A DNA stretch of 64,000 bases from contig CP082230.1 of assembly GCA_019856515.1 (NCBI GenBank), positions 1,302,001-1,366,000 of the forward strand, given 5' to 3'. The notes beneath the pieces are model-generated. The model worked only from the letters and a program-made list of their open reading frames with translations, was not told the DNA's origin and made no database searches. The stretch comes from Prolixibacteraceae bacterium. Lineage in GTDB: Bacteria > Bacteroidota > Bacteroidia > Bacteroidales > Prolixibacteraceae. Both the position numbers and the translations under genes were made by a program. Shown here piece after piece: positions 46,390 to 58,000 of this stretch (positions are counted from its first letter, which is position 1; the number at the start of each line of letters is the position of its first letter).

Positions 46390-49300
46390 ATGCAAATCCG
46401 ATTATTTATTTTATCTCTTCTCACCTTTACGGCGACATATAAAACATACTCTTCTCCTACTTACAGCTTCAATCAAATATCTATTAGTGATGGATTATTA
46501 GAATCATATATCTCCTGCGTTACTAAGGATCATAATGGGGATATTTGGATTGGTAATCATGAAGGCCTAAACTGTTACGATGGATATCAAGTTAAAACAT
46601 ATAACTTTTGCCCATTTGATAAGGAGACTTTACCATCTGATGAGATCTATTTTGTTACTGAAGACAAACAAAAAACCTTATGGATTGGAACTTCTCGTGG
46701 TCTAGCAACATTTGACCGTACAACACAGAAATTCAAACGAAAACGATTTAAGAATAAACCTATCATCAGCCACACGAGTATTTCTCTAAAGAACAAAATT
46801 ATTTTTCCCATCACAACTTCTCACCTGTTCGAATACAACTATAAAACCAATTCATTAGCAAAAATCCACTTATCCAAAGACAAACTTAAAAACACACAAC
46901 TATCTGAACTGCAGAAATTAGAAGACAACATCATCCTAGCCAACAGTAGGTGGAATGGAATATACACCCTAAATCTTAAAACTAAAACAATAAAAAAAGT
47001 CAACTTAAATATCAACAATAAAACTCCTGCTCTCTTTGTAGATTCACATTCACAAATATGGGTATCCGATTCCAATAAAGGTGTCCGATGCTACAATAAG
47101 AATTGGAAATTACTTCATCATTTCTCCTCCAAAAACTCCCCCCTTACGCATGATATTATTCTAGATTTTGAAGAACATAACAATCATATATGGTTAGCGA
47201 CAGATGGTGGTGGAATAAATATAATTTCACTAAAAGACTTCTCGTTCTCTTCCATCCAAAAAGATTCTAATAATTCTTCGTCCCTACCCTGCTTATCGTT
47301 TAGATGCTTATACAATGATATAGACAATAATATGTGGTTAGGTTCAATCCGTTCTGGACTGATCAAAGTATCAAAGACCTATTCAGAAGTATTTTACAAT
47401 GTCCCTTTTGGCAATAAAAAAGGTCTGAGTAATCAAACAGTTGTATCCCTATTTGAAGATAAAAACAGTAAAATATGGGTTGGAACTGATGGGGGTGGAA
47501 TCAACCTATTTGATCCGATAAAAAAAACATTTAAACATTATAAAACGACCCAAAATAAAAAAGTGACTTCTATATGTAGTTTTAATAAAGATGAACTACT
47601 AATTTCGACCTTTGCACATGGGGTATTTCGATTTAATAAAAACAATGGTAAACTTACTCCTTTTACAATACTAAATAGACGTATTTCAAACCTTAACACA
47701 CATTTAGGACAGTCAATCTCTTTAAGCAACTACGACAAAGACAGGATTATTTTAAATGGCAGCCATATGTACCTGTTTGACATACGAACAAATAAATTCA
47801 CAATACTCGCATCTCAAAACATTGATTATCATTACAAAAATCTAACAAAAGTCACAGAAGATAGTGCTAAAATATACTACGTTTCAAGAGTAGAACTTAT
47901 TGAACTTGATCGTTCGTCTCAATCTACTCGTTGCATATTCACCACAAAACAACCCGAGATGATCAATGATGCCTGCATTGACTCTAAAGGATATTTCTGG
48001 TTAGCGAAGAATTCAGGACTTGTTTGTTTTGATCCTAAAAAGAATAAAATAATCAAGAAGATAAAAAGTCTCTCTTTCGGAGTCAATACAATTCTATGTG
48101 ACAAAAATGATCGGTTATGGATTGGAGCTAAAAACATGATCTATTTGTACGACATTAAGTTAAACAATCTACGGATACTTAATGACACATATAATACCCC
48201 TTTAAATGAGTACATCGCACAATCTAAATTGATATCTAAATCGGGAGAGATATACATGGGGGGGGTATTAGGTCTTTTAAAAATAAATAAAGACATTCAT
48301 TTCCCTGCTATTAACAGCAACACTTTAGGAATATCTAGTTTACAACTTAACGGAAAGAATATAACCAAAAAACAAATCATCAACAAAAAAAAGTTATCTA
48401 TTCCTTGGAACTTCACAGCACTGAGTATCAAACTCAAGGTCAAAGGAAACATATTCCATAAAAATCAATTCCGTTATATGATTGAAGGAATCAACAAGAA
48501 CTTTATTGAAACATTTGATCATAATATCGAGATCTACACTTTGCCTATTGGACGATTTAATCTAATTGGTTCATATAAATCATCTAATGGTGAATGGACA
48601 CAACAAAAAAAACTATTAGAAATAGTGATAACTCCACCTTGGTGGAAAACCAATACTTTTTATGGGCTATTAATTTTGATCATTATTACGATCACATCCA
48701 TTATTCATTTGAACATTAAAAAGAGACGAATTCAAAAGCAACAACTAGAGATCAACCAAATTAAAGAAGAGTACTATGAAGAAAAAGTAGATTTCTTTAT
48801 TAACATAAGTCATGAACTAAGAACACCTCTTACTCTTATTTACGCACCTCTCCAACGTTACTTTGCCTCGAATAACAATCATATCTTAAATAAAAAAGAT
48901 ATCGAGAGTATTTATAAGCAAGTGCAGAATATGATGAATATTATCAACACACTTTTAGATATAAGAAGTCTTGAGGTGCAAAAAAATATGTCGACAATCA
49001 CCTCTTGTAAGCTAAACCAATGGGTAGAGAGTAAAGTAAATGAATTCTCAAACGAGTTAAAAGAACGAGAAATAGACCTTGTTTTTAATTTTGATACAAC
49101 AATAAAATCGACACCTTTTGACACAAATAAATGTGGAATCATTTTGTCTAACTTGATTATGAATGCGTTGAAGTTCTCACACGAAAACACCACAATTAAA
49201 GTTTCAACAAAAAGAGATAATGGATTTGTAAGGGTATCAGTTAAAGATCAAGGCATTGGTATCAATGAATCTGAAATAACCGAGTTGTTCTCTAGTTACT

Positions 49301-50319
49301 ATCAGGGAACGCACGGCATTAAAGGAAATGGCATCGGTCTATCTTACTCTCAAATGTTAGTGAAGCAACTTGGTGGAAAGATCAATGCCTATCAAAATAA
49401 GGATACAGAAGGATCCACGTTCTACTTTGAGATCCCAGATACACTTGTAGTGAATACTAATCCTTCGATGGACAAAAGTTCAAATATACCCATACACCAC
49501 AATGAGTTAGATATTGAAATCAACACAAAAGAATATTCGATTATTATCATAGAGGACAATAAGGATTTACAAGAGATGGTGAGTGACCACCTTAATCCTC
49601 TTTTTAAAAATGTATATACTGCAAACAACGGAAAAAAAGGGCTAGAAGACATCTATAAATATCAACCAGATATCATCATTAGTGATATCATGATGCCTAA
49701 AATGAACGGATTTGATCTTTGTAAAGCAGTCAAAAATGATTTTAAGATCAGTCATATCCCAATCATTTTATTGACAGCCTACAACAATCCAAATAACACC
49801 CTTAATGGATACAAGTTGGGAGCCAATGCTTATGTTCCCAAACCGTTCCAGTTTGATTTGTTGATGTCTGTGATCACAACACAAATACGAAATCGAGAAA
49901 TTGTTAAAAGTAGATACAAGGATTTAGGTATTACAACTGTAACCATAGAAGAGTCAACCATAAGTAGTATCGATGAAGACTTTCTATCAAAGTTCATAAA
50001 GCTAATAGAAGATAACTTAGACAATCCACACCTTGATCTTAAATTAATAACACAAAAGATGTACATGAGTCGTTCGTCTATCTCCAATAAGGTTAAATCC
50101 TTGATGGGATTAAGTATTATGGAGTATGTCATTCAGGCACGTATAAAAAAAGCCATACATCTACTGATCCACTCGTCAAAAAGTATTACAGAGATATCCA
50201 CAGAAGTTGGCTTCTCCTCTTCTAGATACTTTAGTACAGTATTCAAAGAGAAACAAGGTGCAACTCCAACAAACTATCGTAAAGATAAAATCACTGAGGA
50301 CACTAAAACAGCAAGCTAG
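46390..50319 (+). CDS. Hybrid two-component system (HTCS) PUL regulator
   Basis: This 1309-residue sensor/regulator starts with a signal anchor followed by a periplasmic double-propeller sensor of Reg_prop repeats (about 20-680; GDIWIGNHEGLNCYDG, TLWIGTSRGLATFD, KIWVGTDGGGINLFDP). A Y_Y_Y domain (about 690-765) and one membrane helix near 770-790 (TFYGLLILIIITITSIIHL) come next. The histidine kinase has the phospho-acceptor His808 (NISHELRTPLTLI) and an ATPase domain with GNGIGLSYSQMLVKQLGG. A receiver domain carries IIEDNKDLQEMV and phospho-Asp1099 (ISDIMMPKMNG), and an AraC-type DNA-binding domain closes the protein (about 1205-1300). It senses a released oligosaccharide in the periplasm and activates the divergent PUL operon. 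Confidence 0.96.
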   Translation: MQIRLFILSLLTFTATYKTYSSPTYSFNQISISDGLLESYISCVTKDHNGDIWIGNHEGLNCYDGYQVKTYNFCPFDKETLPSDEIYFVTEDKQKTLWIGTSRGLATFDRTTQKFKRKRFKNKPIISHTSISLKNKIIFPITTSHLFEYNYKTNSLAKIHLSKDKLKNTQLSELQKLEDNIILANSRWNGIYTLNLKTKTIKKVNLNINNKTPALFVDSHSQIWVSDSNKGVRCYNKNWKLLHHFSSKNSPLTHDIILDFEEHNNHIWLATDGGGINIISLKDFSFSSIQKDSNNSSSLPCLSFRCLYNDIDNNMWLGSIRSGLIKVSKTYSEVFYNVPFGNKKGLSNQTVVSLFEDKNSKIWVGTDGGGINLFDPIKKTFKHYKTTQNKKVTSICSFNKDELLISTFAHGVFRFNKNNGKLTPFTILNRRISNLNTHLGQSISLSNYDKDRIILNGSHMYLFDIRTNKFTILASQNIDYHYKNLTKVTEDSAKIYYVSRVELIELDRSSQSTRCIFTTKQPEMINDACIDSKGYFWLAKNSGLVCFDPKKNKIIKKIKSLSFGVNTILCDKNDRLWIGAKNMIYLYDIKLNNLRILNDTYNTPLNEYIAQSKLISKSGEIYMGGVLGLLKINKDIHFPAINSNTLGISSLQLNGKNITKKQIINKKKLSIPWNFTALSIKLKVKGNIFHKNQFRYMIEGINKNFIETFDHNIEIYTLPIGRFNLIGSYKSSNGEWTQQKKLLEIVITPPWWKTNTFYGLLILIIITITSIIHLNIKKRRIQKQQLEINQIKEEYYEEKVDFFINISHELRTPLTLIYAPLQRYFASNNNHILNKKDIESIYKQVQNMMNIINTLLDIRSLEVQKNMSTITSCKLNQWVESKVNEFSNELKEREIDLVFNFDTTIKSTPFDTNKCGIILSNLIMNALKFSHENTTIKVSTKRDNGFVRVSVKDQGIGINESEITELFSSYYQGTHGIKGNGIGLSYSQMLVKQLGGKINAYQNKDTEGSTFYFEIPDTLVVNTNPSMDKSSNIPIHHNELDIEINTKEYSIIIIEDNKDLQEMVSDHLNPLFKNVYTANNGKKGLEDIYKYQPDIIISDIMMPKMNGFDLCKAVKNDFKISHIPIILLTAYNNPNNTLNGYKLGANAYVPKPFQFDLLMSVITTQIRNREIVKSRYKDLGITTVTIEESTISSIDEDFLSKFIKLIEDNLDNPHLDLKLITQKMYMSRSSISNKVKSLMGLSIMEYVIQARIKKAIHLLIHSSKSITEISTEVGFSSSRYFSTVFKEKQGATPTNYRKDKITEDTKTAS

Positions 50320-50331
50320 ATCATATAAAAC

Positions 50332-50373
50332 AGAAGCACTCATAGAATTCGCATGAAATCTATAAGTGCTTCT
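50332..50373. terminator. Hairpin after the HTCS gene
   Basis: AGAAGCACT and AGTGCTTCT form a 9-bp stem, with ATAGA/TCTAT extending it, 12 bases after the HTCS stop. The T-run is weak. The remaining gap to 50611 shows nothing recognisable. Confidence 0.6.
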
Positions 50374-50611
50374 ACATTTATCCTCTCAATCAGGTCTTGC
50401 ACATAGACCTGTCAATATATTTTTGCAACAATCAGATGCTGAAAGCTCTAAAACGTTATAGCCTGTGGTTTTAACCCATTGCTAAAACAACACATCTTCT
50501 CAAGAGACCGATATTATCACCTATGCCAGTTAATAAGAGAAGACAAAGGCTTTTGGAAAAAACAACGTTCAAATATTATTACATTCACTTGAACAAGCCC
50601 CACTCTCTTAC

Positions 50612-51319
50612 TTACTTCGTCTTCGGACAAATAATGATTGGAAGTAAAAAAAAGATGACAACCATCGAAAATAGCAGTCCACCAATAGTTCCAATAGAAA
50701 AGGAATACCAGAAAGGGATTTTTCGTGATCCCAAAACAAAAGGGAGTAACCCTATTATCGTCGAAATCAAAGTCACAAATATAGTAAAGCTCTTAATCCA
50801 AACAGATTTCATCAACGACATATACAAACCTCTTCCCCTCTTACGTTCCTCAAAATACTGAGTGACCACATAAATAGTCGCATTTACAACCAAACCTCCT
50901 AAGAAAATGAATGATACATATCCACCTTGATCAAAAGTAAAACCCCATAAACTAAAAGGTAACATAACTCCTATAAAGGAAAAAGGTATCGTTAAAACAA
51001 TCCAAAGAGGAGTTCTTATACTATTAAATAAGATAGCACACACAAAGAAAATCTCAAGAAATAGCACACACAATAACAACATACTTGAAACCTTTTCCTC
51101 TTCTTTCTCCTCTAACACCACTTTCGTTTTAAACTCCCACTCATACCCCTCAGGAAGCAAATGACGAAATTTATTCATCGTCTTTTTCATATACCTGGCC
51201 GCAAAAATATCACCTCCAGAATAGTTGAGTCCAATAGCTCTCAAGTATTTTCGATCCTCTTTCTGGATAGATGGTGCCACCTGCCTCTTATCAATGGATA
51301 CAACATCTTTAAACTTTCT
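50612..51319 (-). pseudogene. RND pump subunit 2, 3' part cut off by the IS element
   Basis: The frame enters from the IS junction as RKFKDVVSIDKRQVAPSIQKED and runs to the stop at 50612. It contains the last periplasmic loop and the C-terminal five or so membrane segments of an RND pump (MLLLCVLFLEIFFVCAILF, WIVLTIPFSFIGVMLPFSLW, FIFLGGLVVNATIYVVTQYF, then TIFVTLISTIIGLLPFVLG and GTIGGLLFSMVVIFFLLPII). Joined to 52672-55074 after removal of the IS and one target copy it gives an uninterrupted 1036-residue RND protein. There is no start codon of its own beyond a GTG at 51280, so it is probably not made. Confidence 0.9.
51312..51319. repeat. Target site duplication, left copy
   Basis: AACTTTCT abuts the left end of the IS element and is repeated exactly at its right end. 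Confidence 0.93.
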
Positions 51320-52663
51320 GGCTCTTTCCGAAACTTAGTGGGTATGCTACATGTTTAATTTCTATATAATAACTTCTAAAATAAGACATCATGTACGATT
51401 TATTAGCCTCAGCCTTACATATTGAATCTCCCTATTTTATTGATGGTATTAACTTAGACAAGGAATCCCAACGTTTAGATGTTTATATCGATTTTAAGAG
51501 AGGTTCTCGTTTTAGTCACAATGGAGAGGATAACCTACAGGTGCATGATACACGAAAGAAAACATGGCAGCATTTAAGCTTCTTTGAGTATAAGTGTTAT
51601 TTAACTGCACGTGTTCCCCGTGTTATAAAGGGAGATGGTAATGTTGCTATTCTTGATATGCCTTGGGAAGGTGAACTACCTGGTTTTACACTGTTGTTTG
51701 AAGCATTATTAATGTCCTTAATTTCTTATATGCCAGTTCATCAGGTTGCACAAATGACAGGTGTTTATGATGATAAGCTATGGAAGTTGGCAACTTTGTA
51801 TGTCGATACAGCAAAGGCCGAAGAAGACCATTCTGATATTGAGATGATAGGGGTTGATGAGACTTCTTGTAAAAAAGGGCATAATTATGTTACTTTGTTT
51901 GTAGACCTAAAAGAACGCAAGACAGTACATGTTACTGAAGGAAAAGGGGCAGAAACTATTGCTTCTTTTTGTAAGGTTATTCCACATTATCACGACCAAA
52001 ATAAAGTGATCAAATCAAGTAAAATAAGTCATGTCAGTTGTGATATGTCTCCTTCATTCATTAGTGGCATAGCAACACACCTTCCAGATGCTTCCATTAC
52101 ATTTGACAAGTTTCATATTATGAAGATAATCAATGAAGCAGTAGATAAGGTTAGACGATCTGAAGCAAAAGATGAAGAGTGTCTAAAGGGGAACAGGTAT
52201 TTATTCTTAAAGAACAAGACAAACTTCACCTTAAAGCAACAGCAAGCCTTTAAGGATCTTTCTATATCAAACAGTAAATTAAAGAGTTTCAGAGCACTCC
52301 GAATACGTGAAAGCTTTCAGGATATTTACACATACGCTAACACGGCAGAAGAGTTTGTGTGCTTATTAAAACAATGGTATTATTGGGCAACTCACTCTAG
52401 GATGGAGCCTATCATCAAGGCTGCCAATACAATTAAAAGACATTGGGATGGCGTTGTGCAATGGATGGAAACAAAGATAAATAATGGAATATTAGAAGGT
52501 CTTAATTCTGTGGTTCAAACAGTAAAAAGAAGAGCTAAAGGATTTAGGGACACTAAAAATTTCATCACAATGATATATCTTGTTACGGGTAAATTAGATT
52601 TTAGAAAGGTGAATAAGCATTGTTCTTTTTAATATGATTACCCATCAAATCTTGGAAAGAGCC
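51320..52663 (+). mobile_element. Complete ISL3-family insertion sequence
   Basis: The 1344-base element is bounded by 24-base imperfect inverted ends (19 of 24 positions match; both start GGCTCTTTCC and end TGGGT), the typical ISL3-family terminus. It carries one full transposase gene. An exact 8-bp duplication AACTTTCT flanks it, the size usual for ISL3. The intact ends, gene and duplication point to a recent insertion that could still move. Confidence 0.95.
51391..52632 (+). CDS. ISL3-family transposase
   Basis: This 413-residue DDE transposase has an N-terminal DNA-binding region (VYIDFKRGS onward), a middle helix-turn-helix part (MPVHQVAQMTGVYDDKLWKL) and a catalytic core. The likely acidic triad is Asp in MIGVDETSCKKGHNY, Asp in SHVSCDMSPSFISGI and Glu in NNGILEGLNSVVQTVKRRAKG. 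These match the ISL3 (transposase_20/DDE_Tnp_ISL3) pattern. The frame is complete with no stops or shifts. It fills most of the element and lies antisense to the RND gene it interrupts. Confidence 0.95.
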   Translation: MYDLLASALHIESPYFIDGINLDKESQRLDVYIDFKRGSRFSHNGEDNLQVHDTRKKTWQHLSFFEYKCYLTARVPRVIKGDGNVAILDMPWEGELPGFTLLFEALLMSLISYMPVHQVAQMTGVYDDKLWKLATLYVDTAKAEEDHSDIEMIGVDETSCKKGHNYVTLFVDLKERKTVHVTEGKGAETIASFCKVIPHYHDQNKVIKSSKISHVSCDMSPSFISGIATHLPDASITFDKFHIMKIINEAVDKVRRSEAKDEECLKGNRYLFLKNKTNFTLKQQQAFKDLSISNSKLKSFRALRIRESFQDIYTYANTAEEFVCLLKQWYYWATHSRMEPIIKAANTIKRHWDGVVQWMETKINNGILEGLNSVVQTVKRRAKGFRDTKNFITMIYLVTGKLDFRKVNKHCSF

Positions 52664-52671
52664 AACTTTCT
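52664..52671. repeat. Target site duplication, right copy
   Basis: AACTTTCT immediately follows the right inverted end of the IS and is identical to 51312-51319. Confidence 0.93.
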
Positions 52672-55074
52672 TGACTCCCCCTTCATATCATATAAATAAC
52701 CAGCTTCAATTTGTTCAAAAGACATTAATTCATTCTCTTCCATTCCTGTAATAATAGGAACACGCCGACCTCCTAAAACGACTTGTCCATTAGGATAATC
52801 CGCTCGATTATTCGATTGAATAAGTTGTTGCCATTGATAACTCGATATACCATAATGATAAAGTTTCTTGCGATCAAGAAACGCAACAAATTCAGTCTTT
52901 AATAGATCAAAATCATTAATCCGATCATTACAATTCAGCTCCAGAACTCTTCCTGACGTTTTTAAACTATCTCCAATTCTTCTTGCCCAATAAGCCAAAC
53001 TCTCATAAGGAAAGCCCTTAAGTAGTATCTCATGCTTTCTTCTGCATATTTTCTGTCCTGAAGTAAACGGTTTTCCATAACCTGAAATATTCCAACTCGC
53101 CCCATCTCTTTTTAGGGCGATCAACATCAACGCTCGTTTTAATCCTGCAGCTTCATCAAAATTATCTCTTGGGTAATAAACTTCTATATTCGCCTGAAGG
53201 TTTACACCTATAGATGTCTCAAATCGATTATAACCATCATATTTAGCAATCTCTGTCTCAAGCAAATCGACTAATTTAACCAACTGTATCGAAGTATACC
53301 CATCCATTAAACTAGCAGTAAGTCTCAAACAGAACTCTGGTTCCTCTATCTTAATCTCAGACTCATACACATTGGTATAAAAAACATAAGAAACACCACC
53401 CAATACCTTGTTGACAATAGGACGCATCTTATAGTTATAGAAATTCGATCCAAACGTAGTATTATAATATAATTTCAAGGGACCATCATCTAATTTTCGA
53501 GGCATTAAAAAGAGCGGTAAACCAAACAGTAATATCATAAAGATCCAAACTATTTTTTTTCGATTGGCCAACCATTGAATAGTATTCTTATATAATTTAT
53601 AGCGACTTTTCGTCAGCAATCCATGTCCTACCGTACCACAATGGCCTTCTCTATCTAATCCTACCAGATAGAACATGGCTGGGGTGAAATAAGCCGCAAT
53701 CACTAATGAGACAGATAACATCACAATAATAATCTTTGCAAAATCCACCAAATTCTTCTGTTGGTCTAATGGCAATAAAAATACCAAGCCAATAGCCATC
53801 ATCGTAGTTACAGAAGCTGCAAGTATGGCTATAAAATTGGATCGATTTTCATATTTCTTGAAATGATCTAAAATAGCTATCGCATTATCCAATATCATCC
53901 CAAAAGAGATTGCAATACCTGCGATAGAATAGAGGTGAATCTGTATATCAAGCAAAGAGATAATACATATAGACCAGAGGAAATTAACCACCAAACCTGC
54001 AAATAACACCAATAGATATTTTACACGCCTATACGATATAAAAATCAATAGTAACAAGATCGCCAAAGATATCAAAGAGCGATAAAGAAGTGAATTCAAT
54101 GACCCTTTCACACTTGCTGTTCGATCTTTTTCCTTAGAAAGACAAATATCCCCCTCCTTATTATTTATAAATGGAGTCACTTGTTCTTCGATATTTCGTG
54201 ACACCTCTAATATATTTGCATCTTTAAGACAATAGATAAGTAATCGTATATTCTCTTTACCATTTACTCTATACTGTGATCCATTATGGTGTGATATCTC
54301 TTCACAAACAGCCACCTCATCCATACGCAAGATCTGACCATCTACACATTGAATCGGAAGAGTACGCAATGTCTCCAAATCCGAGATACTACAATCCAAA
54401 TAGATCTTTTTATTTACCATACGTCCACTCCCATCCAATAACGAAACGTTGCTCGAACGATGAATAATTTCCATCACTTGTTCAAATTGCATATGATATC
54501 TTGACAATAACAGCGGGTCAATAGAGATCCGTACTCTTTTTTGAGGTACCCCCACTAACTCCACCTTAGAAACCCCTGTAATCGAAGAGATAGGAACCAC
54601 AAGTTGGCGATGTAATGTTGTTATATTATCCACAACTTCAGGATTATTAGAGGTGATATTATATATCTGAAGTGCACTTTCGGCTTCTCCTCTTCCCCCC
54701 TGACGCAACACTGGAAATCCACATCGTTTAGGCAGTGATCCATACACCTCTCTCAACAATACCTGCATCTGCCTCTCCACTTTAGACTCCTCAACCTGTG
54801 TACTCATTTCAAAATGCACTTCTGCACGCTGACCATACGAGTACGAAGAAATATGTTTTATTCCAGACAAAGTCGCAATAGAAGATTCTAGTACAGATGT
54901 AACTGATTGTTCTACATCCAATACACTCATTCCCACACAAGAGCAACTTACTACAAATTGGGGAACACGCTCTTGGGGATAAAAAACAATCTGAAGCCTA
55001 TCCCACGACAAAAATGCAAAGAGAGACGTGATGAAAAACAGTAATACAATTCGAAAATGGTTTCTTTTAATCAT
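52664..55074 (-). pseudogene. RND pump subunit 2, 5' part, truncated by the IS element
   Basis: The frame starts at 55074 (overlapping the stop of the first RND gene by 8 bases) and covers the first membrane segment, the first porter loop, the central membrane block (LISLAILLLLIFISY, YLLVLFAGLVVNFLWSICII, AGIAISFGMILDNAIAILDHF) and most of the second porter loop. After DMKGESRK it enters the IS and stops at 52645 with foreign residues LALSKI. In RND pumps the C-terminal membrane segments are essential, so the fragment should be inactive. The native protein would have been 1036 residues. Confidence 0.92.
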
Positions 55075-58000
55075 TTTGCCTCCCCTTCTCTGTCCATCGT
55101 GTTAATTGCAGATATAATGCTGGGACCCAAAATATAGCCATAAATGTACCAATAGACAATCCACCAATTACAGAGAGGGCTAATGGCTGTTGTAACTCAT
55201 TTCCCAGTCCGCCACCAAAAAGTATGGGCAATAGTGCTAAAACAGTAGTCAAGGTGGTCATCAATATCGGCTTTAAACGGAGTTCACATGCTTCATCAAC
55301 AACATCAACAACCGATCGGTTAGGATATCGTCGTCTCATAGTGTTGATGGTATCAATTTTTAAAATAGCATCATTCACCGTGACACCTAACATAACAATA
55401 ATCCCAATAAAAGCCATTACATTCAGGGTTTGTCCTGAAAGCCATAGACACCAAAAACTTCCAACCATACCTAAAGGCAATGTCACAATAACCACCAAAG
55501 GCTGAACAAAAGATTCAAATTGTGCCGCAAGAATGAAATAGAGGATAAGCAGAGCCAATACAATAACCTGAATCATATGTCTCTGTTCCGCTTTATAGCT
55601 AAAATATTCCCCTTTAAGTCCAATACGAAACGATGATTTTATCACCGGAGATTCTTCCAAGTCATCAAGTATTTTGTCTATATTCGCTATAGGAACCATG
55701 CTATACAAAGAAATATATCTTCCCTCTTTATCTGACACCCAACATAATGGCATTGTTGTCGGCTCAAACTGTATTAAATAATCCAGTGGAACACCATCTA
55801 TTTCACTTTGATAGATCGATGACAACCCTTGGCTTGCTTCTTGTAGCAAAACTTCAACTTTCCCTCCTTCACTTCGAAGATTCATCAAACTATTTCGACC
55901 AACCAATCGATACAACTTTGATACAACCTCTTGATAAGCAATTCCCTTACGAACACAACGATCTCTATCTATAATTAGAGAGAGAGCCGGATAGACAGCA
56001 CCTGAACTTGCAACCTTTAATCCGTGATTATCAGCAAAGTCATGAATGTACTTTATCTGTGATATCTTATATCTTGAATTGTCGTGATTCAGCGTTCTAA
56101 AACGTATATCTATAAAAGGGATTTGATCACTAGAAACCAATTGCGTTAAGGTATTTTCTGCCGCTCGCCACTGCCATGAAGCAAAAGCATAACTATTTCG
56201 CATTTTCTTCTCTAGAAGAAATAATATCTTTTTCTTATCTGATGCTTTTTTTAGACGAACATAAAAGTGAGAATGTTCCATGGGTACATATGCAGTCTGA
56301 TGTTCAAAAGTAGTTGTGCCAACATCCACTGACACACTCTCACTATATGGTTTTAACCATAATGAAACCTCTTTACTAGCACTGTTCAATAAAGTTTTAG
56401 TCATCTTTTTATTCCAATCTATCCACAGCACCATCTGTTGTTCCGTCAAATTAGGCAGTGCTTTGCGCTCAATTTTCATCAAAGGGTAAAGTCCAAAGGT
56501 AATCCACACAATACCTATCCATAGTAAAACAGACTGATGCCCCATCACCCTATCATGGAGTCTAGTCATCCGTTGCTCTACCCACTGATACAATAACGTT
56601 GTCGTAGTTTGTGATATTTTTCCTCTCTTATAATGATAGACATACAGGATGTAATACAATAAAGGAACCACTATAAAAGAGACCAACAAAGAAGATACTA
56701 AAGTTGCTGTCAATGCAAAGGCTTGCTGCTGAAAAAGAAACCCTGCAACACCACTTAAATATATGAGTGGAATAAATACAGCTAAAGTAGTAAGCACAGA
56801 TGAAATTAATGGTCCAACCACTTCTGATGTTCCTTGTACACAGGCCTGAAAACATCCCTCGACACCTTTTGAAGACCATCGTCTTTGATAAGCTCCAATG
56901 TTATCCATTACAATGATAGCATTATCAATAAGCATTCCAATACCCAAACTCACCCCACCAATAGAGATAATATTAATAGAAATATCAAAAAGGTAAAAGA
57001 TCCCCATGGTCAACACCAAAGAGATAGGGATCACCAACGACATAATTATAGGCAAGTAAGACCTTCCAAGAAAAAGAAAAAGTAATATGAATGCAAATAG
57101 GCCACCTAGCAGTAGTGAACTCTCTAAACTCAATATACTTTCATGAAGTAAATTCGTTTGATCCTCCGTAAAAGATATAGACACATTGGGATATTTTTCC
57201 TCTAATTCCCTTCTCATTCCCCTCAATGAAGACATTACATCCATTACCCTTGCTTGTGACTGACGATGTACTTGCATCACCACCCCCTTCTGTTGATCAA
57301 AAAAATGATCCCCTTTGTCTTGATGGCTTCGATAACCTATCTTACAAAATTCAGTGATAGGTATTACCGATCCATCGGACAACATCAAATGAATAGTGGA
57401 CAAACGATCTTCAATATTAGGAGAGCTATTTTCTATACGAAGAGGAAAACGATATTTGCCATCTTTAACCATCAAACTACCTAAAGCAATCTTCTCTTCC
57501 AATAAACGTGCTCTACATCGGGCTAGCGAAATACCATACAGATTCAATCTATCTACATCTACAACGACCTCTAACACCTCTGGAGAGATCCCGCTATAAT
57601 CTACATATGCAATACCAGGTAGTGACTCAAAACTCTTCTTAAAAACCATCCCAACCAAAGGGTACAACTGTGAAGAAGACAAGCCTGAAGCGACAACCTG
57701 AATCTTAACCATTGGGATATCAGTTGACTCATGAGATAAAACGACAGGACGGCTATACCCTGAAGGCATACTAGGTATCCATTGATCAATCTTTGATTGA
57801 ATTTGTGCTATCCCTTTTTCCATATCCACATCATATTCAAATCTCAAATCTATCGCCCCATGATGATCATAGGCAGTGGTAGTCATCTCTTTTAGATAAC
57901 TCAATGTAGACAGACGAACACGAAGTGGCTCTAATACATCATGTGCTATTTCATCTCCACTAGCCATAGCATGATCTACACGAATCGTTACTTTGGGTAC

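Noticed and set aside
50612..51280. Independent 222-residue membrane protein starting at GTG 51280
   Set aside because: The frame continues upstream to the IS junction and joins perfectly with the N-terminal RND fragment, so it is the severed end of one gene.
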